NCBI GenBank assembly: GCA_018881555.1
Contig: JACAXG010000309.1
Span: 158,944 to 222,943, forward strand
Length of the DNA: 64,000 nt
Source of the DNA: Amblyornis subalaris
Taxonomy: Eukaryota > Chordata > Aves > Passeriformes > Ptilonorhynchidae
Reading direction: 5' to 3'
Every line of letters begins with the position of its first letter. Position 1 is the stretch's first letter. Of the stretch, positions 20,949 to 30,990 are shown one piece after another. The position numbers and the translations under genes are program-made. A model generated the notes under the pieces. It had not been told where the DNA came from, ran no database searches, and was given only the letters and a program-made list of their open reading frames with translations.

Positions 20949-21073
20949 TATTAGACTAGTGTGTTGCTCACCTGGATGTCGCAGAAGCAGGGTCCTCAGT
21001 CAGAGGTCTGTTGTGGGGGGTTGGCCGGGGTCTCCCCTCGGCGCTCAGGACGCTGCGTTTGGGTCCTTCTTCA

Positions 21074-21483
21074 GAGTTGTCGGATTGGGCGTCGCTGGGC
21101 AACGGCTTTCCATGCTCGGGACCTCGCAGGTGGGTTTGCACTCAGAGCTCCAGTGCGGGCGGTGCTTAGCAGCACTCGTCTGTGCTCGGGGCGTGCGGCA
21201 GAGTCCCTCTTTAGAGCTCCAGTTGGCGCTGTTTAACAGCGCCCCCGTGCTCGAGGGATGCCCCGGCAAATTTCCTCAAAGAGCTCCAGGTAGCTGCCGC
21301 TCAGCGGCAGCCGTCTGTGCTCGAGGACTGCCAGACAATTTCCTCCAGAGCTCCAGGTAATCGCTACTTAGTAATGGCTCCCCGTGCTCGAGGTGTAGCC
21401 TGGGCAATNTTAAAGAGCTCCGGCTTTCACGCTGCGCAGCAACAGTATGCCGTGCTCACGCCACCTTTCAGGTGGCTATAACT
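21074..21483 (-). repeat. Tandem ~67-bp hairpin repeats in the gag leader
   Basis: Units begin with GAGCTCCAG (plus strand) at 21145, 21214, 21281, 21348 and 21415, with a weaker unit at 21074, giving periods of 71, 69, 67, 67 and 67 bases. Each unit then carries a self-complementary core, for example GGCGCTG...CAGCGCC or GCTGCCG...CGGCAGC, and a GTGCTCGAGG block. The cores differ between units while pairing is kept. The array lies between the primer-binding site and gag, where packaging or dimerisation signals occur. Confidence 0.8.
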
Positions 21484-21545
21484 GGTCTTTTAGTTACCGT
21501 CCATGGAGAAGTCTCATACAGGTAGAAAAGTTGAATCGGCCATTC

Positions 21546-21563
21546 AAACACGTTTGGGCGCCA
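21546..21563 (-). other. Primer-binding site of class II provirus (tRNA-Lys-like)
   Basis: The minus strand reads TGGCGCCCAAACGTGTTT. The first nine bases match the tRNA-Lys site and the remainder diverges. It lies three bases inside the 5' LTR. Confidence 0.65.
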
Positions 21564-21566
21564 TTT

Positions 21567-22177
21567 TGTAGGAACTTCCGTAGGACCTGCTGTCGGTCCG
21601 GACGGTCGGGACTGCTAGAGACGAGAGATCTCTGGAGATTAGTCTTAAAACATGAGGTTTATTGCAAAAGGCGTGGATATAGGGGCCCTGCTTGGAGCTG
21701 CTTGCGCAGCTCGAGGCAGGGCAGAAAAGCAAGAGAAGCAAGAGAGAGTGCAAGAGTAAGAGCGAGAGGTTCTCATTTACAATACTATAAATCATCTTCT
21801 GTGCTGAATATTCTAATTTCCATTAACCAATCTAATACAAGATACAAATCCTATAGCATTTACATACAGCCTATAAGAATCATTACATTACCATACTGTG
21901 TTACATTGTAAACCCTAAAACTACTCTTTGGACCCCTTCTGCCGAGCTGGCAGGGTCTGTTCTGACCCTTGGACTTGTCTGCAAGCAGAGGGTATTGTTC
22001 AGTCATTTGGGGGATTACCTTCAGCGTCCATACCATTGTTTTCCAGTTGTTCAGTAACTAAGGTTTGGTGTCTCAAAGCTGGCTTTCATTTCAATCTCGC
22101 TTATAGTTTCCATATTGTCAGCATCTTTTGCCAGGCAATCATATTTATAAGGTTTTCCTATTTCATCTTCCCCAACA
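21567..22177 (-). mobile_element. 5' LTR of the class II provirus
   Basis: This 611-bp LTR is near-identical to 12031-12641 and has the same ends. It is followed by CTATGC, the second copy of the TSD. Confidence 0.9.
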
Positions 22178-22503
22178 CTATGCTTTTTATCTCTTGCTCA
22201 AAACAGTGCTGGTGCAACAGCCTTTAAGATTGGTTAGTGTGAAAAATCTGCTGACAGTTAAGGCAATACTTTTTTTAGCAAAGTTCCAAGACCGGGCGCG
22301 CTGACCATCTGTTGTGGTTTTCCGGACCGCATCCTGTTCTTGTCTGCTGTCTGGATCCAACTTCCTCAATTCTTCCGTTCGTTGCATTTCTCACCCAACA
22401 GCCTTTTTCTATATTTCTTAAGGGTACACTTTAATTATTTCATCCAATGGATAAGGGTCAGTAAGGCTAACGGGCCAGCCGTCTTCCCCCACATATCCCT
22501 CTA

Positions 22504-23240
22504 GAGTGCGCCCTCAGTAAGTTTGCAGATGACACCAAGTTGGGTGGGAGTGTTGATCTGCTTGAGGGTAGGAAGGCTCTGCAGAGGGATCTGAACAGGC
22601 TGGATCAATGGGCTGAGGACAATTCTGTGAGGTTCAATAACGCTAAGTGCCAGGTCCTGCACTTGGATCACAACAACCCCCTGCAGTGCTACAGGCTTGG
22701 GGCAGAGTGGCTGGAAAGCTGCCCAATGGAAAAGGACCTGGGGGTGCTGCTCAACAGCTGGCTGAACATGAACCAGCATGTGCCCAGGTGGCCAAGAAGG
22801 CCAATGGCATCCTGGCCTGTATCAGAAATAGTGTGGCCAGCAGAACCAGGGAAGTGATCATTCCCGGTACTTGGCACTGGTGAGGCTGTACTTTGGGTAC
22901 TGTGTCCAGTCCACAAGAAGGACATTGTCAGAGCATGTCCAGAGAAGGGCAGCAGAGCTGGTGAAGGGTCTGGAACATAAGTCCTACAAGGAGTGGCTGA
23001 GTGTACTAGGTTTTTTCTGCCTGGAGAAAATAAGGCTCAGGGGAGACCTTATTGCCCTCTACAACTACCTGAAAGGAGGTTGTGGCAAGGTGGGGGTTGA
23101 CCTCTTTTCCCAGGCAACTAGTGACAGGATGAGAGGACAAAGCCTTGAGCTGTGCCAAGGGAGATTCAGGTTGGATATCAGGAAAATTTTTTTCACTGAA
23201 AGAGTGGTTAAGCACTGAAACAGGCTCCCCAGGGCAGTGG
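22504..23240 (+). pseudogene. CR1 ORF2: reverse transcriptase catalytic box to C-terminus
   Basis: It resumes directly from 11958 with [12 protein letters not shown] (the FADD catalytic box), then [20 protein letters not shown] and EKDLGVLL. A frameshift follows the LNMNQH segment, then [20 protein letters not shown] and [14 protein letters not shown]. The sequence reads [15 protein letters not shown] before a TGA at 23216-23218 where Trp is usual. This is the C-terminal region of the polymerase that binds element RNA in relatives. Confidence 0.85.
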
Positions 23241-23362
23241 TGGAGTCACCATCCCTGAAAGTGTTCAAAAAACAAGTGGATGTGGCACTTTACAATATTG
23301 TTTAGTGGTGTCCTGGTTTCAGCTATGGCAGAGTTATTTTCTTCTCAGTAGCTGTTACAGTG

Positions 23363-24554
23363 TGTCATAGGTTGTAATTGGATGAAGTTTTAGACCAATG
23401 AACGCTTGTTTTTGCCTAGTGAAATTTGCATATTGAGGAGGAAGAAGGCGGCAGAGAGGCCGGAAGTTCATCCATCTTAAGTAGGCTCTGCTCCTGGGTG
23501 GAGGGGATTGCAGCCCCGGGGGGGGGCTCCGGCCCCTCTGGGGCTGAGCTGCCTGGTTCTGCCACCTCTCCAAGAGGCAACAGGAGGAGATATACTCATG
23601 GGGTGGCAGCTGCGCAGCTCTGGTGGCTCCGGGACCCTGGAGGGACCCCACTGCTGCTTATCACATGGCTTGTGCTGGTTGCCCTGCTGCTGGGAATGAG
23701 TGACCACCACTACACAGCTGAAAGCTGTGGCAATCACTGCAGCAAGACCGCTAGCCACAGAGAATCTGGTGAGGACTTCTTAAGACCAAGTCCTCAGGCA
23801 TAATTTGCAGATACTGATTTCTTCTACCAAGTCAGAGCGAAAAGGTATGATAGTGCGGGAGAAACAACATGGCTGTGGCGCATGTGGAAGACCTGATATG
23901 GGTGCCGGAGTCAGAGAGAAGGGGACAAATCCACCTTATATAGAACTGAGACTTTCTTCTGTGAGCCTTGATGAGCTTTAAACATAACAAACTATTTTTC
24001 TCTGTAATCCGTTTTGATGGCACATTGGGGGAATGAAGGATCTGACATAGCCATGAAAAGAATATTCATGCCAGAGTGTATAGATGCTGAGAAGCTTTTA
24101 GAGGTTGAAGAAGAGGACTATTTACCTTTTAGGCTAGAATCACTCGTCCTTAAAAAGACTCACCCCATGGACCTTTCTTGTGACCCCACGCTGGTGGTTA
24201 TAAAAGACTGCTGAGTGGTTTGTGGGAGAGAGAATTGTTTTTACCTTGCTCTGCAGCATTCCAGGCGGGAGCTGCGGTCGTGGAAGTTACAACAGAAGAA
24301 ACTCTTTTCCACAAGCATAAAAAACTCAAAAACCCCATGTTTGTCTCCTCTGCGGTCGGTGGGAAGTGGGAAGGTATTGGGAAGAGAATAATATCTGTAT
24401 ATTATGCCTTAATATTTTTATTATTATTCTTTCTATCCTTAGTAGTGTTAGTGAATAAAACTATTTTAAGCTTGCAGCCTGTTTTAGCCGTTCTTAAACC
24501 ATTTTAGGAATATAATTTGGGGGTCTGGGGTCTTCTCCAGGCTAACCCATAACA
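23363..24554 (+). mobile_element. 1.2-kb solo LTR nested in the ERVL LTR
   Basis: It runs from TGTCATAGG to CCCATAACA and is flanked by CAGTG (23358-23362 and 24555-24559). An AATAAA lies near 24453. It is related to the LTR at 40453-41893, most clearly over its second half. Confidence 0.8.
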
Positions 24555-25478
24555 CAGTGCTGTGTTTTGGATTTGGAATGAAAATGGTGTTGATAACACA
24601 CTGATGTTTTGTTTTTTGCTAAGTCCTGTTTATCCCAAGTCAAGGACTTTTTTCTTGTCTAATGCTCTGCCAGTGAGGAGGTTCGCAAAAGAAACTGGGA
24701 GGGAGCACAGCCACGACAGGTGACCCAAACAGACCAAAGGGATATTCCACAGCATAGAACGTCACGGCCAGTACATAAACCAGGAGGAGTTACCCAGAAG
24801 GAGGGCCAATCTGGGTTCGAGAACGAGAGTCTGGCATCGGTCAGTGGGTGGTGAGCAATTGCATTGTGCACCGCTTGTTTTTTCCCTTTTCATTATCATC
24901 ATTATTATTATTTACCATTATTATTGTATTTTACCAGTATTATTGCATTTTACTTTATTTTCAATTGTTAAATTGTTCTTATGTCAACATACAAGTTTTA
25001 CTTTGATTCTCCTCCCCATTCCACTGAGGTGGGGGGGGGAAGTGGGGGATTGAACAAGCATCCGTGTGTCGATGGAGTGATATAGAGTTCCCAGGCAGGT
25101 GCAAAGGAGAGAGCTCTTTATTACAAAAACCAAGCCTTTCTAAGCAGTTAACCATTATCAGAATACATACCATTGAAACAACAAACAATAATTCAACCAG
25201 TCACCATAAGCCATGAGGTGATCATGCGAAAGTTATGTAACTTGTTTTCTCTACTTCTAAGTTAGCTGAACTGGTTTCCAGAGGCCTTTTTACTTAGCCA
25301 AAGTANCAGAAGTGAACCATGATTTTACAAGGGTAACAAGGCCTTNATTTTGCAAGGTTTTACCTATCCGCAACATCTCCCTCTTTCTTTGTTTTTTGTG
25401 TTAAGGGTTTGTGTACCTGAGTGCCAAAACAGTCCGCACCTGTAGAGCCATTATCTTATGAAGACTGTTATCGATCAT

Positions 25479-25661
25479 TTATTGCACACAAGATAAGATA
25501 CATAGAATACAGATCACAATTAATAAAGACCCATCAAGAACAACCGTGGCACTGACAAAGAGACCCACAGCATAGGAAAATAAAAATAGTGTCCAATGTC
25601 CCCAGAAAAAGAGCTGCTTCTTCTGCACTTGGAAGTTACTGGCTACTGTTCCAAAGCTCAT
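25479..25661 (-). pseudogene. Envelope-like membrane tail (copy 1)
   Basis: A 60-residue frame with a long hydrophobic segment (SLLIVICILCILSCVQ) preceded by another (LFLFSYAVGLFVSATVVL) lies close to the 3' LTR, where the Env anchor sits in complete proviruses. Copy 2 keeps a longer version (34071-34331). I infer a relic of the Env transmembrane subunit; no ectodomain motifs are present. Confidence 0.5.
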
Positions 25662-25949
25662 ATGGCTGGAGCTCAGGGGCCGTGCTGTTTAGGCAGGAAG
25701 GAGTCCCTTGGCTGCAAACGCTGACTTTACGTTACCCGAATGTCCTTCTCGGCTACAAGGGCTGGATGGTGATTAGATCATTTTTCCTCTCACGGGGCCT
25801 CATCTTCTCGGAGGCGATCGATGTTTGTCCAGTCGAGCAGGTGACCACTTTAGACCTGTTGGCAATAAAACACATGCATACCTTCTCCCCTAGGTTAGTA
25901 AACCAGCTGGGCCTTGCCATTGCACACCCGATTGTGGATCCTTAGTAAA

Positions 25950-28900
25950 ACTTGTAGAAACTGGTTCTGCACACGCAAATCTTCAGGGCAGTATCGCTCT
26001 GCCAGGGATCAAAATTGATGGAATACCTGCAAAAACTTTAGTGTAAATAGTGCCTTATGTAAATGTTTCTTGGGAGCCACATTCCCCCTTCTTTGTTGTT
26101 TTTGATAACATACACGTCTCTTACTATGAACATGAAGGTACTATAAAAGTAAGACAATACATGTAATAAAGTAAGAAACATTGAGTAGAAGTAAGTAAGG
26201 TAATACATGTAATTATTAGTACACAAGAGAAAGTATAGTGATTTAGAATAACACATCATTAATTGTCTAAATACTGTAGTATTACCCAGTGTCTGTGATA
26301 GCTGGCGAGTTTTGTGTCAGTGTGAGGATCTGGAGAACTTTCTCGGGCAAGGTTCTCAAGAGTGTCTCGAAAGGGGATTCAGCTTTTAGAAGGCTAGATC
26401 GACAAGTTAAAGTGACTTGATTACATTTTTAGGCTAGAAACACCTGGGTTTGTTGGTATAAGTCCGACTAGGGAGGGCTAGGGCTTGGCCGGAGCCAAGG
26501 CCTTAACTGGAAGGGCTTCCCTAACATATCCTACAGACAAACTTCTATCAATGGTAGTTGGGAAAGTTTCTTGAAAGTATATAGTCTTTGTAGATAACTA
26601 CATCATGGTGTGTAAAAGTCTGTACAGCAGCTGGCTTTGTTATATATTTCTAGTTAAGCAGTCAATGGTACTTTGAACAAACTAAACAAACAAAAGGATG
26701 TATATGTGTAACATTAAATAACATCGTGGGGATAATGTCTGTTATGAAAGGTTAGTGAATTCACGTTATAACATTAATAACATAAGTAGAATTATTAATA
26801 CAGCAACAGTAACTGCTTCTAAAAAACTAAGAGTATAGTCTTCCACACATTTATGCATATATAACAATTAAGGTAAAATAAAAGTAAGAGACAAAGTACT
26901 AAACAGTTTACAATTACTGATATCCATAATTCAGAATTATTATTCATTTTTCCGTGTCACCCATAGAAGATTAAACAGCAAAGAGTGTTATAAATAATTA
27001 TCTTAAGTGACTAATGTAGAATACTTCCACCCATAAAATTATTAGTAAAAAATAAGGATTTAAGAAATTGTATTTTTACATGTTTTCACACAACTCATTA
27101 TTTTATATTCTGAAATAATTGTTTACTAAGTTTTTATTATAACTGTTTCAATCGGTTCTCTCATCTCTATAACAAAAGAATTGTATCTTTTAAATTAAAT
27201 GAACATATTTTAACAGAACTTAAACTTAATGTCACTCAAACTTAACGTCACTTAAATGTAACAGAAAGCAACTTAAGAGTTTAAACAATCTCACTGAAAC
27301 TGAATAAAAAGTAATCAATAAAACTTAATAAATTTTAATAAAACTGAATAGAACGTGAAGTAACAATTTAAACTCAACATCACTTAAATTTAGCAACACT
27401 TAAACTGAACAGAATGTAAAATTAACATCATTTAGACTTTGTAGAATTTAAACTTAACAGAACTCAGAATTAACGTTTTAACAAAACTGAGGTTAGAATT
27501 GAGAGTGTTCTTTTAAAAGTCTCAGATATAATAGAATTTAACTCATCTTGGTTTCATTGTTACAAGAAAGCTACTGAAAATTTGTTATACAACAGTTAAA
27601 TATTAATGAACAGTATGCAAGTAAACAACTGATTAGTAAACAAGATAGCAGCAACATGGATTTGCTGGAGAGATTATAAAAGTGTGGTAAATATGCTGTG
27701 ATTTTATTTAATTTAGTTGTGAAAATAGTTCATAGTAACTGTAAACATAATTGAAAAACATTTATTCACAGTCAGGACTTTTCTAGTACAAGCACAGTTC
27801 TGCATGATTTTCCAAATTGCAGTTGTACTCCAAAAATGACAACATTGTATGTCTTGGTAAATTACATTTAAAACTAGATTAGGTAAGACCGCTTTCTTGT
27901 GATTTTCAGTACAATAGATTTGACTTTGGACTATTAAAGTGAATGGGATATAAGCATTGAAGGACAAAACATCAATTGTCTAGTTATATAATACTGCAAT
28001 AAGTTTTGCATATGTAACTCTTTTAGGCCAGTGGGTGTGTAAGACTGACACATATATGTAAAACAGCTACAAAGTGATGGTTTCAGATGATTTTAAGAAG
28101 TGTGGTAATGTTTATTCTACTTGTGATTTATTAATGTACTTAAACTGTTCTGATATTAAGCTTAATTTCAATTCATAAGTAGTAAGGAAGAATAACTACT
28201 TGATTTACTAAATAGTTGTGTTTACTCAAAATGTTGTCACATGTGTCTTTGTGGAAAGAATCACAGTAAACTACAGGTAAAGCTAGTACAATCTTGTCTG
28301 CTTTCCACTGTGGAAAGTTTTGAGTTAATTACATATAAACTTTGAACAGTTTTTGTAGATAACAGTAATGAGGAAAGGAGGAAAGGAATGCTACAATTAA
28401 TTGGGTACTTAAGTCTGCCACGGGTCTCACCTGGTTAAGTGAGTCAAGTTATTGTCATCAATCATGCAATGTTTTGACATTCAGGCTTCAAAGTTAATTG
28501 TTGTGTTTCACATTTTGTTTCATTAGCGTTTATGCTATACATTTCTAAGGAGAGGCTTACAGTATTTTTCTAAAGGATTACAATATCTTGTAAATATGAA
28601 TTTTGCTATCTGCAAACTGTTATCTACTTAGTAAGGAATGATGTTTCTGAGGGTTCTCAAATATTTTTCTAGGTATACAAGTTGTTAATTTCTGTGGTAA
28701 CAGTCAACACTATTATAAGTCAGTAAAGAATCAGTATTAAGTCAGCCTAATCAGACTTCCAAATCAGAATTTTTGAAAGGGTAGTACATATCTCACACGA
28801 AAAGTCTCACTAACAATGCAATACACCAGCATGTTTACTGAAAAATTTACTCTTGCCAAGCAATACTAAAGCAGAGAATTACAGAAGATGTCATTTTTTT

Positions 28901-28990
28901 GGAGAAACACATTACATTCACAGAGATAACTCTAAATCTCTCTAATAAATAAACTTGTCAGAATTCACAGCTCATTGAAAATACAAAGTT
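25950..28990 (-). other. AT-rich non-coding tract of pol-less provirus, copy 1
   Basis: About 3 kb shows no long frame on either strand except a chance 84-codon one. It aligns along its length with copy 2 (35063-38600, apart from the LTR inserted there). On the plus strand copy 1 repeatedly has T where copy 2 has C. The part near 28460-29000 corresponds to the envelope-like frame of copy 2. Confidence 0.7.
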
Positions 28991-29239
28991 ATTTTAAACA
29001 GGGATCCGGTGCGGGGTACAGCTGCTGTACGAAGGGGGCATCATGGGATGTCGTGTTTGAATAGTTATTCAAAGGAGTTGTCTCCGAAGGAGGAGGCATG
29101 TGGGTAGAGTTGGCCAGTAGCTCCTGCCGTGGCCTAGGTGAGAGGGCGATTTCGCCCGGGGGTTCACTTTGGGGTGAAGTAGTTATAGCACTATAGGGGT
29201 CCTGTGAGGGCGGGGGACCGGTCGAGGGGGCTTTGACGT

Positions 29240-29780
29240 CTATGGCGGTTTTAGGGATGACTGTATCAAAGGCCGAGAGGCCATGGCTGGCTGCATCTGG
29301 GCGAATGGGGGCTGGCAGGGCTGGCCCAAGTGGGGGGGCTTAAAGAGGCGGAGAGCGGGGGGGCTGCTGCTAGTGAAGCAGCGGCTGGGCAGGGCCGGCA
29401 TCGCAGCTGGCGAAGGAACCACTGCCGGGGAAGCTGGCAGAGCAGAAAGCATTTGCAGGGGAGAGGCCGCGGCTGGAGAAGCGCGTTACAGGGTAGCTGC
29501 TACGAGGGGGGCCAAGGGGGAAAGCTGTGCTCCAAAGCGGGGGGAGCCATGCTCCAAGGGAGGCTGTTGCCCAGGGGGTGCACCGAAGGAAACTGGGGCC
29601 GCCAAGACTGCTGTGGGCCTCTGGGGGCCCAGGGACGCCGAGACTGCTGGGGGCCGCGGGGGGCCCGGAGGTGCCAAGACTGCTGTGGGCCGCGGGGGGC
29701 CCGGGGGCGCCGAGAGTGCTAGGGGCCACCGAAAGGAGCTGTGGGTGGCCGGGGGGCATAGCTAGTGCCCGTAATGTCAC
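29240..29780 (-). pseudogene. Proline/alanine/serine-rich region (copy 1)
   Basis: The 136-residue frame at 29370-29780 is built from repeated GAPGPPAAHSSLG-like units and is very GC-rich. The same region in copy 2 is longer (38800-39800). Position after the leader suggests a gag-derived linker like the proline-rich region of the class II provirus at 19162-19788. Function is unknown, and open frames on the plus strand here are composition artefacts. Confidence 0.5.
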
Positions 29781-29831
29781 GCGTGTTGTGAGTTCGTTAG
29801 TCCAAATTGAGGATCGATCCTTTCTCTGGAT

Positions 29832-30060
29832 CTAGTTCTTGGATTTGTGCCTGGGTTCATTATCTGTAGCTCGTCCAGCAGTTCCTGGAGCAGCTACGCA
29901 TGGGGTTTTTAATATCAAAGCATCTCTCATGTCGGAGACAGATACAGGGTTGTCTAACTCGTAATAAAAGTCTCTCCAATGTGGAGGATGTTTTGCAATA
30001 TCCTTAAGGTGGACTGATGCTACCGGGATACCCACTGGGGTCTGGCATACTCACAGTCCT
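29832..30060 (-). other. Conserved short frame after a splice-donor-like site (copy 1)
   Basis: About 67 codons remain open, with the core SVHLKDIAKHPPHWRDFYYE and later MRDALILK. There is no ATG at its start: the frame opens just after a GTGAGTAT splice-donor-like sequence. Copy 2 (39845-40062) keeps the frame open with mostly conservative changes, suggesting coding use. I do not recognise the domain; a gag-derived N-terminal region is possible. Confidence 0.5.
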
Positions 30061-30336
30061 GTGGTTCTTCATCCAGCGAATACGAGTGACCTGACCTTGT
30101 AGGCTGTTGCTGGCATTTTGCTCTCCGTCAGATTGTAGTTCGCAGATAAAAGTCCTCTGTTGTAGCCTGGCCTGGGCTCTGCTTTTTGCCTGCAGTGCAG
30201 GGGTCCAGGATCATAGGGATCGCTTGGCTGGGTTGCAGTGCATTTCTTCATTGGAATCTGATGTCCCATTGTTCTGGGTTCGTGAGGCTTCGTCTCTGGA
30301 GCAGTCCAAGCCTTCACGGCGATCCGATGTTCCGAT

Positions 30337-30354
30337 GTCCCTGTTCGGGCGCCA
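30337..30354 (-). other. Perfect tRNA-Lys primer-binding site
   Basis: The minus strand reads TGGCGCCCGAACAGGGAC, identical to the 18-base tRNA-Lys3 site used by betaretroviruses and lentiviruses. It lies two bases inside the 5' LTR. Confidence 0.9.
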
Positions 30355-30717
30355 GATGTGTCGATGGAGTGATACAGAGTTCCCAGGCAGGTGCAAAGGA
30401 GAGAGCTCTTTATTACAAAAACCAAGCCTTTTTAAGCAGTTAACCATTATCAGAATACGTACCATTGAAACAACAAACAATAATTCAACCAGTCACCATA
30501 AGCCATGAGGTGATCATGCGAAAGTTATGTAACTTGTTTTCTCTACTTCTAAGTTAGCTGAACTGGTTTCCAGAGGCCTTTTTACTTAGCCAAAGTAGCA
30601 GAAGTGAACCATGATTTTACAAGGGTAACAAGGCCTTCATTTTGCAAGGTTTTACCTATCCGCAACACATCTGCATGGTGTTTTATCTCCAGCTGGGCTT
30701 AAAACCATGACAAGTGG

Positions 30718-30990
30718 GCATAGTAGTATTTGGTCAAAGGTTTGACTTGATCAGAAAGATCAGTTATACTCAGGGTACCCAGCCCCCTGAGCCTGCGGAC
30801 AGGGACAGGGAGCAGATTAACCCCCCCGTAATCTGGGTGAAGGCAGTCAACAACCTGCTGTGCCACCTGGACACTCACAAGTCTGTGAGGCCAGATGGGA
30901 TCCACCCAAGGGTACTGAGGGAGCTGTACCCCTTCAGATCTTGCAGGTATTTTCCAGCCTTAATTATTCTTTGATTCTGTGATATAATTG
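30718..30990 (+). mobile_element. CR1 3' tail with an internal CR1 fragment inserted
   Basis: The CR1 end continues as GTATTTGGTCAAAGGTTTGA to about 30755. A fragment matching CR1 positions 10672-10842 of this window then follows (AGAAAGATCAGTTATACTCAG to GTACTGAGGGAGCTG), and the tail resumes near 30935 and ends TTGATTCTGTGATA. Confidence 0.65.

Larger units (their letters stand above)
12031..22177 (-). mobile_element. Complete class II provirus (gag-pro-pol-env, two LTRs)
   Basis: Two 611-bp LTRs (12031-12641 and 21567-22177) bound gag, pro, pol and env in minus-strand order. The TSD is a perfect 6-bp CTATGC at 12025-12030 and 22178-22183. By eye the LTRs differ at about 11 positions (about 98% identity), so the insertion is fairly young. 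Pol is betaretrovirus-like, while the transmembrane part of Env resembles alpharetroviruses. Damage is limited: one TAG in reverse transcriptase, one frameshift in env, scattered undetermined bases, and a foreign provirus end plus an assembly gap in gag. Confidence 0.9.
11959..22503 (-). mobile_element. 392-bp solo LTR in CR1, itself split by a provirus
   Basis: The two parts are 11959-12030 and 22184-22503, flanked by the CR1 duplication GAGTGC (11953-11958 and 22504-22509). On the minus strand U3 contains a GAGATAAAAAGC TATA-like box, followed after the join by AATAAA and U5. The LTR at about 19789-20160 on the plus strand is clearly related, sharing the GATGAAAYAATTAAAGTGTA and GTTGCAMCAGCACTG stretches. 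Both termini read TA...TA on the sense strand instead of TG...CA. The 6-bp TSD fits class II elements. Confidence 0.75.
25065..30667 (-). mobile_element. Pol-less class II provirus, copy 1
   Basis: Two 311-bp LTRs (25065-25375 and 30357-30667; TGTGTCGATGG to CCGCAACA) flank 5.0 kb with a perfect tRNA-Lys primer-binding site but no recognisable capsid, protease, polymerase or integrase. The flanks show CATCCG (25059-25064) and CATCTG (30668-30673), a 6-bp TSD with one change. The internal part holds a conserved short frame, a proline-rich region, an AT-rich tract and an envelope-like membrane tail. Copy 2 at 33732-45029 has the same layout, so this is a family and not one broken copy. It probably used proteins from a related full provirus. 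Confidence 0.85.
23309..30712 (+). mobile_element. ERVL-type LTR in the CR1 3' end, split by two insertions
   Basis: The parts are 23309-23362, 24555-25064 and 30668-30712. It starts TGTCCTGGTTTCAGC and ends CTTAAAACCATGACA, as common avian ERVL LTRs do. It is flanked by the 5-bp duplication AGTGG (23304-23308 and 30713-30717). A tetranucleotide-like ATT/TAT-rich stretch lies at 24890-24960. The insertions are at 23363-24554 and 25065-30667. Confidence 0.8.
8030..30990 (+). mobile_element. Near full-length CR1 LINE, dispersed over 23 kb by nested insertions
   Basis: CR1 pieces are colinear and in one orientation. ORF1 lies at about 8030-8766 and 9325-9720. ORF2 lies at 9725-11068, 11603-11958 and 22504-23240. 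The 3' end lies at 23241-23308, 30713-30760 and about 30930-30985. Every interruption between pieces is an LTR element with its own TSD: CAAG, GCCC, GAGTGC and AGTGG. Removing them restores a continuous CR1 order. The tail ends in the TTGATTCTGTGATA-type repeat typical of CR1. The 5' border is uncertain. Confidence 0.85.

Noticed and set aside
21074..21483. CRISPR-like array
   Set aside because: Vertebrate repeat context, diverged units and no unique spacers. It is a retroviral leader repeat.
21447..21911. Plus-strand 154-codon frame, repeated at 12175-12375
   Set aside because: It lies across the LTR of the class II provirus in antisense; duplication is explained by the two LTRs.
24890..24960. 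Microsatellite
   Set aside because: ATT/TAT-rich but irregular. It is the 3' part of an ERVL LTR.
29283..29765. Plus-strand 160-codon glycine-rich frame
   Set aside because: Composition artefact opposite the minus-strand proline-rich region of the pol-less provirus.
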